Shown here: positions 13,490 through 23,675 of the stretch, piece by piece
How the letters are laid out: each line of letters begins with the position of its first letter
Numbering within the stretch: the stretch's first letter is position 1
Assembly (NCBI GenBank): GCA_026413225.1
Contig: CM048552.1
Span: 187,584,053-187,648,052 of the forward strand
From: Otis tarda
Taxonomy: Eukaryota > Chordata > Aves > Otidiformes > Otididae
Reading direction: 5' to 3'
DNA length: 64,000 nt
Notes under the pieces: generated by a model
Databases searched by the model: none
What the model was told of the DNA's origin: nothing
The model's input: only the letters and a program-made list of their open reading frames with translations
Program-made: the position numbers and the translations under genes

Positions 13490-14060
13490 CACCACACCGC
13501 GCACCCCCCGCGGCAGGGGCCGTGGTACCGGCGGTTGCCGCTGCCCTGCCCGGCGGCCGGTGTCCGGGCCCTGCCCAGCGGTACGGGAGGAGGGGACGGC
13601 CCCTGAGGGGAGGGGGAGCAGGCAGCGACGCCCCCACTCGCCGCTCCCGCCCACTCGGCGGGGCCGCGCCGCTCCTAGCCACGCCCCCTTCTCCACTCCC
13701 CTCCGTCTATCATCCTCGGGAACCAATGAGAGGGGAGGCAATGCCCGGCGGGTCCCGCCCCCTTCCCCTTCCGGCGGAAAGGCGTGGCGGCGCTGTCCCA
13801 AGATGGTGGCGGGAGGGTTGTGTGTCTGTGGGCTGATCAGGTACCGGGGCTGTGGGGGCTGCTCTGTGTGTGTAGGGCGGCGCGTCCTGGACAGCGGAGA
13901 GGGAGGGGAGAAGGAGGCCCCGCGCCTCCACGGCCCCCTGCCCAGCCGCGGCCGCGCTCCCCCGGAGGAGAGGAGGCCGCCGGGCACGGCGAGGTGGGAC
14001 GGGTCCCTGGCCGGCTCCTTCTCACCCTGCCGCCGGTCTCGGATGGGTTAATGTGCTTTT
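13490..14060 (+). promoter_or_regulatory. CpG island and likely ALG11 promoter
   Basis: Base composition switches abruptly to GC-rich with many CpG dinucleotides. No TATA box is near the start. Visible motifs are a CCAAT box at about 13723-13727, GC boxes in the CCGCCC and ACGCCCCC style, an ETS-type CTTCCGG, and a YY1-like CCAAGATGG that overlaps the ALG11 initiation codon. This is the usual layout of a housekeeping promoter. If a neighbour such as ATP7B is divergent, the island could serve both directions. That is inference. Confidence 0.75.
13803..13840 (+). CDS. ALG11: ALG11 coding exon 1
   Basis: This exon has 38 coding bases, reading [12 protein letters not shown] plus two bases of an Arg codon, followed by a GTACCG donor. 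It sits inside the CpG island. It was chosen because AG plus the A of exon 2 restores the conserved Arg before the membrane segment. Confidence 0.85.
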
Positions 14061-17000
14061 CTCCTTCTTCATCCCGAAAATGAAAGTGTTTTCTTGCCTG
14101 ACGTGGCGCCTGGCTCGCCGTGGGCAGCTCCTTTAATGTCGAGTAAATTATGTTTAGCATAAGGCATAGCACAGCATTAAAAACGGGGATCTGGCGCCTG
14201 TGAAGCCCTGTAGGCCAAGAAGAGACTCCTATGAGAAACCTCCCGTTCCTGGGTTAGGAGGTGGTGAGCAAAGGGAATGCCCCTGTCGGAGAGTGCTTCA
14301 GAGACCTGAGGAAACAGGTCTCTCTAAACAGAGAAGATGCTCAGAGCTTTTCTGGGCAGCTGACACAGCTTTTCACATCTCAGGGGAATGGAAAATGCAG
14401 GTTCTGGATCGTGCACTGCAAGCTGGCCCACGTAGTTCAGCACCAAAGCAGTTCATGCTAAGGCAGGCCAGGCAGGACCTTCGATTGAAGAAAGCTTCCA
14501 AAATCTGTTTAGAAATCGCTTCACTAGTTGTGTTTTGCTAGATTGCTAAAGGGCATGCAATCTTTATGGTGTATATAGCACATGGAGATAGGTACAGATA
14601 TATGGCATGATTAAACAATAATAAATGATTGAGAGATAACAGTGGGAAAAATATCTTTTGCTAAACAATCTGGAAAAGTAGGGATATTTTTCCATAATTG
14701 TTGAAGTGATGGACAGATATTGATGATTTCTGAGATTAGAAGTACTCAAGAAATTGTTGAACTCACTGTAGCTCTACCTGTAAGTCCTTCTCTCTCAATT
14801 TTCTACATAGTATTTTTTAAAGCGATTTTATATTTTAAAATTTCCAACTTGTTTCAGATTGCTGTGCTCATTGTTAATCCCTGCATTATTTCTGAGTGGA
14901 ATTTTGTGTGTCTGCTTGGTGGTACTACTGTGGGGAATCCGGCTCTGGATACAACAAAAGAAAAACCAGTTGACGTCAGCAGGAAAAGATGGGAAGCGGC
15001 CATTGCTGGTTGCCTTTTTTCACCCATATTGCAATGCAGGTGGTGGAGGGGAAAGAGTCTTGTGGTGTGCCATAAGAACGCTCCAGAAAAAGTAAGCATA
15101 CATGTTTATTGAATACCTCATTTCATTCTCACTACTGATGGTATTATTTATGCACATTTTTGCATTTTACATACTTAAATAGCTATCATTAATCTACTGG
15201 TCCTACATTTTTTTTACGGCTTGAGTTTCACCTGGTTGCATCATTCCGCTTCATCCCTTTACTCAGATTTTGATCTGTCCTTGCTGTGGCATCTCTCACT
15301 TCTTCTTTCTCTCCTTGGGACAACATCTCCTCCCTCACCAAGTTTCCAGTACTGGTATGGAACTTTGTGTGGGCAACTTGTCAGTAGGTAACTGATGATT
15401 TTGAGACGTGCCCCTTGGTGCAGGAGGCAAAACAGTATCTAAAGTGGATTTGACACTGGCACATCCACTGGTTTGCACAGTCTTCTGCATTTTCATAGAA
15501 TGGTTAGGGTTTGGAAGGGACCTTCAAAGGTCATCTAGTCCAACCCCCCTGCAAGGAGCAGGGACATCTCCAACCAGATCAGGTTGCTCAGAGCCTCATC
15601 CATTTTACTCATGCTGTGCACTAGACAGACATGTAATGTAGGGCAAGGTGATCTTAAGTCTGTAGAATAATACTGACCTCCTTTTATGTTTTACTCAAAA
15701 AGAATATTACCCAAGTCCTCAGCCATTGTGGTTTTTTGCAGATCAGAAAAAATTGTGGAAGTATAAGGAAAAGTATAATTTAGTTAAAATAATTTCAGAG
15801 CTAGGCCAGATATTTGTTGTCACATGCTTTTTGAGTATTTTGGATGGGTAATTTTTTAGTTTCATGTTATAAAACTTGAAGAGAAGAACTTGTGAAATTC
15901 TTTTTCTTTACTCTTGCAGGTACAGAAATGTAACATGTGTTGTTTACACTGGTGATAGAGATGCCACTGGAGAAGAAATAGTAGAAGGTGCTTTCAGAAG
16001 ATTCAATATTAAATTAATTCACCCAGTGAAGTTTGTGTTTCTAGAAAAACGCTACCTTGTGGAAGCTTCTCTTTACCCTCACTTCACTTTGCTGGGACAA
16101 AGTTTAGGATCGGTGTTTCTCGGCTGGGAAGCTCTTCTAAAGTGTGTTCCCGATATTTATATTGACTCAATGGGCTATGCCTTCACGCTTCCTCTCTTTA
16201 AATATTTAGGAGGTTGTCGCGTTGGATGCTACGTCCATTATCCCACCATCAGCACCGATATGCTTTCTGTTGTTAGGAATCAAGATACCAGGTTTAACAA
16301 TGCAGCCTTCATTACGAACAGTCCTCTTTTCAGCAAATTTAAACTTGTCTACTACTACTTCTTTGCTTTCATGTACGGATTGGTTGGTTCCTGCAGTGAT
16401 GTGATTATGGTTAATTCTTCTTGGACGCTAAATCACATCCTTTCCCTCTGGAGAGCTGGGGCTTGCACTAGTGTTGTGTATCCACCGTGTGATGTTCAGG
16501 CCTTCCTGGATATTCCACTGGAAGAGGAAAAGAGCACCACAGAATATTCCATTGTTTCCGTCAGCCAGTTCAGGCCTGAAAAAGATCATCCTTTGCAAAT
16601 CAGAGCCTTTGCTAAATTGCTGAACAAGAAGAGACTGGGGCAGCAGCCATCATTGAAGCTTATCTTAATTGGAGGCTGTCGTAACCAGCAAGATGAAGAG
16701 CGTGTAAATAACCTTAAACGTCTTTGTGAAGAGCTGGGAGTTAGTAACGATGTGACCTTCAGAATAAACATTCCCTTCGAGGAGCTGAAGAGACACCTGG
16801 CCGAGGCCACCATTGGCCTGCATACGATGTGGAATGAGCACTTTGGGATCGGTCAGTATCTTTCCTCAGTGCTGAGCTGTTTGTCCCAGCTGGGGACACA
16901 GTTGGGGAGGGATTCAGTTCATGATGAAGACCCCTCAGTGTAGGTGTCTAAGCACAGAGGTCTGCGTGCCAAGCAGGTGTCCAACTCCCATTCTGGTCAG

Positions 17001-20000
17001 AGGCAATCTAGCTGAGGTAGAGCCTACAGGACCAGATCAGATGACTGACCACTGGGTGCTACTGTAGCAGAAGCTGAAGCGCTGTAGATAAGGGCATCCT
17101 CCTGTCACCTAAACAGCCAGCTAGTCCCATCTGTGCTGCCCAGGGTGTTCTACCCAACTTCCAACTATTGCTTTGCAAAGACACGGGTCACCCTAAGGTC
17201 TTGTGGTGGGTTTGCCAGCCTTACACAGGTGCTTTCTGTACCCAACAGAGCCTCACAGGTGCCGGGTACTTCTATTTAAGCACCTTAGGTTGTGCTCTCT
17301 TGGCTCCACTGACTGCAGGGGGAGCATAGACACAGTTCACATGAGGACATCCACGTGTAGAGATTTTGATGGTGTTTTACCTGCTGCAAGTGCCATTTGA
17401 AATGTCTGGTGTATGTCCTGGGGCTGTAGCTGCGGTTTCAGAGGTGTGTCTCCCACAGATCCTGTCTCTTACTTGTAAGCCCCACATGGATAACACCAGG
17501 CACCCTTGGTCATCTCACTGCACTAGGTACCTGCGCTAAGGCAATTAAATCAAGTCCTTAAATCCATTCCTCCTAGTAGTGTGGAGCATAATGTCAAAGA
17601 CAAATTGGGACCTGGTTTGCAATGTGCTGTCATACAGAGTTAAAGTATCGGGCACAGTTTATTCGCATCAGTTGAGTCCAGACTCTGAAGGGGGATGTAA
17701 GACTGCCCATCTGCCATAAATTTATAACAGGGTAAATTAGCAGCCAAGCAGATGGATGCCGTGCTTGGCTATAATGTGACTAAACTGCAGTTCTTGTTAT
17801 CAGATTAGACTACAAGTTAAGTCATGAGGAGTAGTTTATAGTCTGTAGGAATTTGGTATAAAAAAATTTACCTTGAAGTGTCTCCCAGAAGCCACAAACT
17901 GCAAATAATAATTTCTCATATTTTTGCTCCCATAAAATAGTTTAATTAAAAAAATAATCAAGAAGTGATACAATAACACTGTGATTTTGAATTTCACCAT
18001 GATTTCACCTTCATCTCCAATGGCTTTTTACCTAGAAAAACATGTTCCAGAACTTTGGAGCATTATTTATAGTTGGCAATTTTTGGGCTATGGGAACTTT
18101 AAAAAAATCGAATCAGAACTGAGAACCAGCAATGAAAGTGATTTCTGAGGTCTGTTCTGGAAACATGGAGGAAAATTGAAGTGGATGTATACATTATATA
18201 CGATCCCTATCCCGCTGATTTTGGCTGGGAAAAGCTTGCTGTCAGATTCCCATTTCATTAAAACTTCTTTCATCAAAAATACAGATGCAGCAATGACAAT
18301 TTTTACTTGTTTGTCTTGCTGAATTGTCAAAAGGTACAAAAATTCTTAGTCTGCAAAATACTGAACTTCTGAATATCATCAGATTGAAACATGCATGGTC
18401 AGCTTTTCTGTCAGTATCTTTCTCAATGTTAAAAATCTTCTGTGTGAATGAGAAAGTGAATAGAGTTATGTTCAGCTCTAATTTTTAATTATTTTTGCAG
18501 CTGCTACCATAAAACCAGTGTTGCATTGTTCTGTCACAGAACAGAACAGTGTTCTGTTACAGAGCAGAACGGAACTATGCAGTGTCCTGTCACAGAGCTA
18601 CTTTCTGTGTTTGTCTTTACATGTTTCACTGTCCAGCTTTTTTTTTGACTGTATGTACTGGTGCTGTCATCTATTTCAGGTAAATCAAATATGTTACAAG
18701 AACCACAACTTAACCATTTATGTCTGATTTCTAATTTCAATTTTATGTGTTTAACAGAAACTATCATTTCAGTTTTTAGGACTGAAAAGCTTAGATTTGT
18801 GTTTCTTATAAGACCATTTACTCTGTATTTTTCAAACTGATGTGGCACGGCAGTCTATAGTAACTTGTAATTCTAGGTGAATTTTACTGCTGTTTTAACT
18901 TTCCAGTGCTTTATAGAATGCTGAAGTACCTGACGTACGTGTGCGTGGAGCTCTGCCTGGGGATGGAGGAGGAGCTGACAGAGAGCTTATGGGTCAAGAT
19001 TAGAGGATGGGGACGGACAGGGGATGTTACAGTGGGGGTCTGTTACAGGCCGCCTGGCCAAGAGGACAGAGCAGATGAGGCGCTCTATAGCCAGATAGGA
19101 GCAGCCTCACGGTCACAAACCCTGGTCCTCATGGGGGACTTCAACCACCCCGACATCTGTTGGAGGGACAACATGGCAGGGCACAGGCAGTCCAGGAGGT
19201 TCCTGTGATGTGTGGACGATAACTTCCTCCTGCAGGTGACAGAGGAGCCAACAAGGAGGGGTACCGTGCTCGACCTTGTGCTCACCAACAGGGAGGGTCT
19301 GGTGGGGGATGTGAAACTGAAGGACAGCCTTGGCTGCAGCAACCACGACACGGTGGAGTTCAAGATCCACGGGGCAGCAAGGAAACTACATGGCAAGCTC
19401 TCAGCCCTAGACTTCAAGAAGGTGGACTTTGGCCTCTTCAGGGACCTGATGGGCAAAGTGCCATGGGAGGCGGCCCTGGAGGGAAGAGGGGCCCAGGAAA
19501 GTTGTTCCACATTCAAGGAGCATCTCCTCCAAGCTCAGCAGAGGTGCATCCCGATGAAGAACAAATCAGGCAAAAAGGCCAGGAGGCCCGCGTGGATGAG
19601 CAAGGGGCTCCTGGACCAACTGAAAGTAAAGAAGGAAGCCTACTGAGGGTGGAAGCGGAGACAGGTAGCCTGAAAGGACTACAAAGAGGCTGTGTGAGTG
19701 GCCAGGGATTGGGTGAGGAAGGCTAAAGCCCTGAATCTGGCCAGGGATATAAAAAGCAACAAGAAAAGCTTCTACAGGTATGTAGGAGACAAAAGAAAGT
19801 CCAAGGAGAATGTAGGCTCCCTCCGGAAGGAAACCGGTGTCCTGGTTACTGGGGACATGGAGAAGGCTGAGGTGGTCAATGACTTTTTTGCCTCAGTCTT
19901 CACTGATAAGGGTTCTTGTCTTTCCACCCAAGCTGTGGAAGGCACAAGCAGGGACTGCGAGGATGAAGAACCGCCCACTGTACTCGAAGTGCAGGTTCAG

Positions 20001-21860
20001 GAATATCTGAAGAACCTGAAGGTGCACAAGTCCATGGGACCTGATGAGATCCATCCGCGGGTCCTGAAGGAACTGGTGGATGAAGTTGCCAAGCCACTGG
20101 CCATTGTATTTGAGAAGTTGTAGCAGTCTGGTGAGGTCCCCAATGACTGGAAGAGAGGGAACATAACCCCCATTTTTAAAAAGGGGAACAAGGAGGACCC
20201 GGGCAACTACAGGCCGGTCAGCCTCACCTCTGTGCCTGGCAAGGTCATGGAGCAGATTCTCCTGGAAACCATGCTAAGGCACCTGGAGAGCAAGGAGGTG
20301 GTTGGTGACAGCCAACATGGCTTCACCAAGGGCAGATCGTGCCTCACCAATTTGGTGGCCTTCTATGACGGGGTGACAGCATTGGTGGACAAGGGACGAG
20401 CAACAGACATCATCTACCTGGACTTGTGCAAAGCTTTTGACACTGTCCCGCACAACATCCTTCTCTCTAAACTAGAGAGACATGGGTTTGATGGACAGAC
20501 CACTCGGTGGATAAGCAGTTGGCTGGATGGCCGCGCTCAGAGGGTGGTGGTCAATGGCCAAGTGGAGACCAGTCACGAGTGGCGTCCCTCAGGGGTCCGT
20601 GTTGGGCCCGGCCCTGTTCAACATCTATGTCGGCGACATGGACAGTGGGATAGAGTGCACCCTCAGCAAGTTCGCCGATGACACCAAGCTGTGTGGTGCT
20701 GTTGATGTGCTGGAGGGGAGGGATGCCATTCAGAGGGACCTTGACAGGCCGGACAGGTGGGCCCATGCAAACCTTATGAAGTTCAACCAGGCCAAGTGCA
20801 AAGTCCTGCACCTGGGTCGGGGCAATCCCAGGCACAAATGCAGGCTGGGCAGAGAGTGGATCGAGAGCAGCCCTGAGGAGAAGGACTTGGGAGTGCTGGT
20901 GGACAAGAAGCTCAACGTGAGCCAGCAGTGTGCCCTTGCAGCCAAGAAGGCCAACCGCATCCTGGGCCGCATCAAGAGGAGCGTGGCCAGCAGGTCGAGG
21001 GAGGTGATTCTGCCCCTCTACTCTGCCCTGATGAGACCCCACTTGGAGTACTGTGTCCAGTTCTGGAGCCCCCAACACAAGAAGGACATGGACCAGTTGA
21101 AGAAGGTCCAGAGGAGGGCCACAAAGATGATCAGAGGGCTGGAGCACCTCTCCTATGAGGACAGGCTGAGAGAGTTGGGGCTGTTCAGCCTGGAGAAGAG
21201 GAGGCTCCAGGGATACCTGATAGCAGTCTTCCAGTACCTCAAGGGGGCCTACAAGAAAGATGGGGAGAAGCTGTTCAGTAGGGCCTGTTGTGATAGGACA
21301 AGGGGTAATGGGTTTAAATTAGAAGGAGGTAGGTTTAGATTAGATATTAGAAAAAAATTTTTTACAATGAGAGTTGTAGAGCACTGGAACAGGTTGCCCA
21401 GAGAGGTGGTGGATGCCCCATCCCTGGAAATGTTCAAGGCCAGGCTGGATGAGGCTCTGAGCAACCTGATCTAGTCGGGAATGTCCCTGCTCCTTGCAGG
21501 GGGGTTGGACTAGATGACCTTTGAAGGTCCCTTCCAACTCTAACCATTCTATGATTCTATGATTCTTATGTTTTTCCTTCTTTTACAGGAGTAGTTGAAT
21601 GTATGGCAGCTGGCACAGTTATCCTGGCTCACAATTCTGGAGGCCCCAAATTAGATATTGTGGTACCCTATGAAGGACATACTACAGGCTTCCTAGCAGA
21701 AAACGAGGACGATTATGCTGAGACGATGGCTTATATCCTCTCTTTGTCTCCTGAAAAGAGGCTAGAGATCAGAGAAAACGCTCGTCGGTCTGTGCACAGG
21801 TTTTCTGACCAGCGTTTTGAAGAGACATTCCTGTTATCTGTGGAGCCATTATTTAAATAA
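13803..21860 (+). CDS. ALG11: ALG11, GDP-Man:Man3GlcNAc2-PP-dolichol alpha-1,2-mannosyltransferase
   Basis: The coding exons are 13803-13840, 14858-15091, 15920-16851 and 21589-21860. All junctions are GT-AG and the phases join into 491 codons plus TAA, close to the ~492 residues I recall for human ALG11. The enzyme acts on the cytosolic face of the ER. It adds the fourth and fifth mannoses from GDP-mannose to the dolichol-linked N-glycan precursor. Residues ~14-35 form a hydrophobic N-terminal membrane anchor. Then comes the glycine-rich [10 protein letters not shown] motif, and the GT4/GT-B catalytic E-x7-E pair falls at E397 and E405 in the [14 protein letters not shown] region. The start is the ATG in strong context (A at -3, G at +4), and MVAGG aligns with the family N-terminus. 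The frame stays open upstream but shows no conservation. Intron 3 (4.7 kb) carries a 2.6 kb CR1. NEK5 lies downstream, tail to tail. Confidence 0.96.
14858..15091 (+). CDS. ALG11: ALG11 coding exon 2
   Basis: The acceptor is a pyrimidine-rich tract ending TTTCAG and the donor is GTAAGC. The exon encodes the N-terminal transmembrane helix ([17 protein letters not shown]) and the glycine-rich [18 protein letters not shown] block at the start of the first GT-B Rossmann lobe. Confidence 0.95.
15493..15604 (-). mobile_element. CR1 LINE 3' fragment, antisense in ALG11 intron 2
   Basis: The plus strand reads TCATAGAATGGTTAGGGTTT and runs to the AACCAGATCAGGTTGCTCAG block. This is the reverse complement of the CR1 3' end. 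Only ~110 bp remain. It lies in the ALG11 intron between coding exons 2 and 3 in the opposite orientation to the gene. Confidence 0.9.
15920..16851 (+). CDS. ALG11: ALG11 coding exon 3
   Basis: This 932-base exon encodes most of the catalytic region, from [12 protein letters not shown] to MWNEHFGIG. It includes the [10 protein letters not shown] block and the [14 protein letters not shown] region typical of GT4 transferases. The acceptor is CTCTTGCAG and the donor GTCAGT. The open frame runs through the donor to a TAG at 16943, so retention of the intron would truncate the protein before the second catalytic Glu. Confidence 0.97.
18528..18600. repeat. Short degenerate tandem repeat
   Basis: Three imperfect units of a TGTTCTGTCACAGAgcAGAAC-like motif follow each other, with spacings of roughly 23-33 bp. 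They lie in ALG11 intron 3, about 350 bp upstream of the CR1 insertion. No function is apparent. Confidence 0.6.
18945..21566 (+). mobile_element. CR1 LINE, 5'-truncated 2.6-kb copy in ALG11 intron 3
   Basis: This is the longest CR1 copy in the window. It begins inside the endonuclease domain (the GDFNHPD motif is present near 19135) and continues through the reverse transcriptase to the terminal ATTCTATG repeats at 21546-21566. RT landmarks are [29 protein letters not shown] and FADD. The copy is inactive. There are in-frame stops at 19206, 19644 and 20121, and a one-base frameshift near 20570 separates the first part of the RT from a 315-codon open frame at 20527-21474. It lies in the same orientation as ALG11 and ends only ~20 bp before the exon 4 acceptor. 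No target-site duplication was seen, as is usual for CR1. Confidence 0.95.
21589..21860 (+). CDS. ALG11: ALG11 coding exon 4 (C-terminal)
   Basis: The acceptor is CTTTTACAG. The exon starts by completing the Gly codon, then reads [20 protein letters not shown] with the second Glu of the E-x7-E pair. It ends SVEPLFK-TAA. The C-terminal ~90 residues finish the GDP-sugar-binding lobe. Confidence 0.97.
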
Positions 21861-21954
21861 ATGTATATTAATAAAAATGTACATGAATAAAATTAACTTT
21901 TTATATTTGACTGTCACCTGTAAATATGTCATCTAAGATCCCTTGGTCCCATTC

Positions 21955-21960
21955 AATAAA
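21955..21960 (+). terminator. ALG11 polyadenylation signal candidate
   Basis: A canonical AATAAA lies 95 bases after the stop codon. Two further AATAAA hexamers lie closer, at 21870 and 21886, and a third overlaps the stop codon itself (21856-21861). Which one is used cannot be told from the sequence. Confidence 0.55.
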
Positions 21961-23422
21961 GAGATTTATTTCTTCTGTCAGGGTATGTGCTTTATGCAAT
22001 GGAGATTTTTTTACTGGGAAAGAAATGCTCCTGATAATTTTCTGTGTTGACTAAATGACAGTACAGTGCACTGTAAAACCCTCGGGATTCACAGGACTAT
22101 CGTGTTACCTTGGTAACAGAACTACATCTGGAAGTTCTTTTATTTATTGAATACTTTATTTTCAGTCTGTACCCATTTCATGACTCTTCATCCACAGTCA
22201 CACTTTTAAAAGTCAACATTTTTGTTTGATAGCTTTTGTACCCAGAGCTTTTTTCCAGAATCCGTAGCACATTTTCAATTTGCTGTCCTTCATTGTGTAG
22301 CAAAAATTATTATGCGGGATTTTAATTGAGGTTCTAGAGATTTTGTTACCTACAGTGATTCCTTTAAGTTAATCATATGGTGGTTTTGCTAGCTTGCTTT
22401 TTAATAAGTGTAATAATTGCACTTTTCTGTGATCCTTATGTTAGCTGTTTCCTCGTGTCCTTTCACAGTATGACAACGTAATGGTATTTTTTCAACTGTA
22501 TTCTACTGAACAGTTTTCTGTTCCTAGGGAATAGGAGGGTCTAGATTAGAGGGCATAATTAAATGTTAAACAAACATGAACATTCAAGCCCTGAACTACT
22601 GTTTATTATAAAACTGAGAACATAGTGAACAAAATGTTCAAAAATTGGACATCTGCTTTTGTATCGAAAATGGAAAAACATATTGTCCTTTTTTGAGACA
22701 TCAAAGCAGTATTTTATATTTTAGCAAACTAAGAGAAGTGCAAAAAGCTACTGAAATCTGACTTCAGAATGTAGTTTTCTCTCTATTTAAGCTTCACCTG
22801 GATTATATGAAATTTTGTGTGTGAAAAAAGATGGTTGGAAGAACCAACTGTTCCATGTTTTATTAGGAATTAGGGAATGCACAATTCTAATGGTCCTAAT
22901 AAACCCTTTTACAGCTACTATACAAAACTGCTGAGCAGTTGGTGATACTATGGAGGGTCAGTACTTCTAAATGAAACTACGGACTATAAAGTTGTATTGG
23001 CTGTACACAGAGATTCTGAAAAGCAGGACGAGCGTAAAAGGAGTTGACTGAGCTCTGGAAATACAATAGACTGACTAGGAGACTTATTTACATGATACAG
23101 AAATGGTTAGAGATTAGAGTATGCAATCAGAAGTATCCTCAAGCAAGTTGTCAGAGATGTCCCAGGTAGTTTAGAATAATAAAGATGAAAGTATATTTCA
23201 GTCTGGATCAGGATTTTTCAACATTCAGACATCTGAAAAGTAGCCTGATTTTTTTTCCTTCTAAACAAAATAGCAACAACCTTCTATTAATTTTAATTGT
23301 GTTCAGCACTGTTGAAAAGCAGTTAATTTACTTGGCATTTAATGTCAGCTATCCTTAATTTTTTTACTGTGGCTGAAATTTCAAGCAAGTTAAAGTTTTG
23401 AAACAGTAACTGTGATGGTGTT
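21961..23422. other. Tail-to-tail spacer between ALG11 and NEK5
   Basis: This AT-rich spacer holds the 3' UTR of NEK5 on the minus strand and any extended ALG11 3' UTR on the plus strand. Minus-strand AATAAA candidates occur at 22859-22864 and 22602-22607. I see no gene or mobile element in it. Confidence 0.6.
22859..22864 (-). terminator. NEK5 polyadenylation signal candidate
   Basis: The reverse strand reads AATAAA about 560 bases after the NEK5 stop codon. A second hexamer lies ~255 bases further on. This is a plausible signal, but others in the AT-rich spacer are not excluded. Confidence 0.35.
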
Positions 23423-23675
23423 CTAGGTAGCTCTTGCTTCCTGCTTGCCTTTTTCGTTATGTGTGTCAACACTAAATGACCCATTGTTATTTTCTAAATC
23501 ATCATCAGATTTTCCAAGTAGTTTGCTAGGTAAACTAGTCTTTTCTTCATCTGTTTGACCTTTATTTATTGAAAGGATGGGAGACTCCATGGTTCTCTCT
23601 GCTAGAGAAGTCGCCACTTTTTCCAGAGATTCCTCCAGCTCATGTCTGAGTTCATCTTCAGAATCCTCAAAATTT
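23423..23675 (-). CDS. NEK5: NEK5 coding exon 22 (last)
   Basis: The acceptor reads CTTTATAG. The exon completes a Thr codon and reads [19 protein letters not shown], then a Ser/Asn/Asp-rich end, stopping at TAG (23423-23425). The acidic opening resembles the last exon of neighbouring NEK3. The rest has no recognised domain. Confidence 0.8.

Larger units (their letters stand above)
10913..13490. other. Non-coding stretch upstream of the ALG11 CpG island
   Basis: No conserved exon is recognised. It contains a 20-A run at 11212-11231 and a second A-rich run near 11550. A short GC-rich pocket at 11825-11900 reads like protein-coding sequence but has no identified parent gene. Just before the CpG island there is a run of 12 G at 13394-13405. 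Confidence 0.45.

Noticed and set aside
13297-14172. Several long open frames (up to 250 aa on plus, 193 aa on minus) in the 13.5 kb CpG island
   Set aside because: They overlap each other in all frames, have biased Pro/Arg/Gly composition and no family resemblance. High GC content lowers stop-codon frequency. Only the 38-base ALG11 exon is supported.
20551-21147. 198-aa minus-strand frame inside the CR1 copy
   Set aside because: It is an antisense shadow of the CR1 reverse-transcriptase frame.
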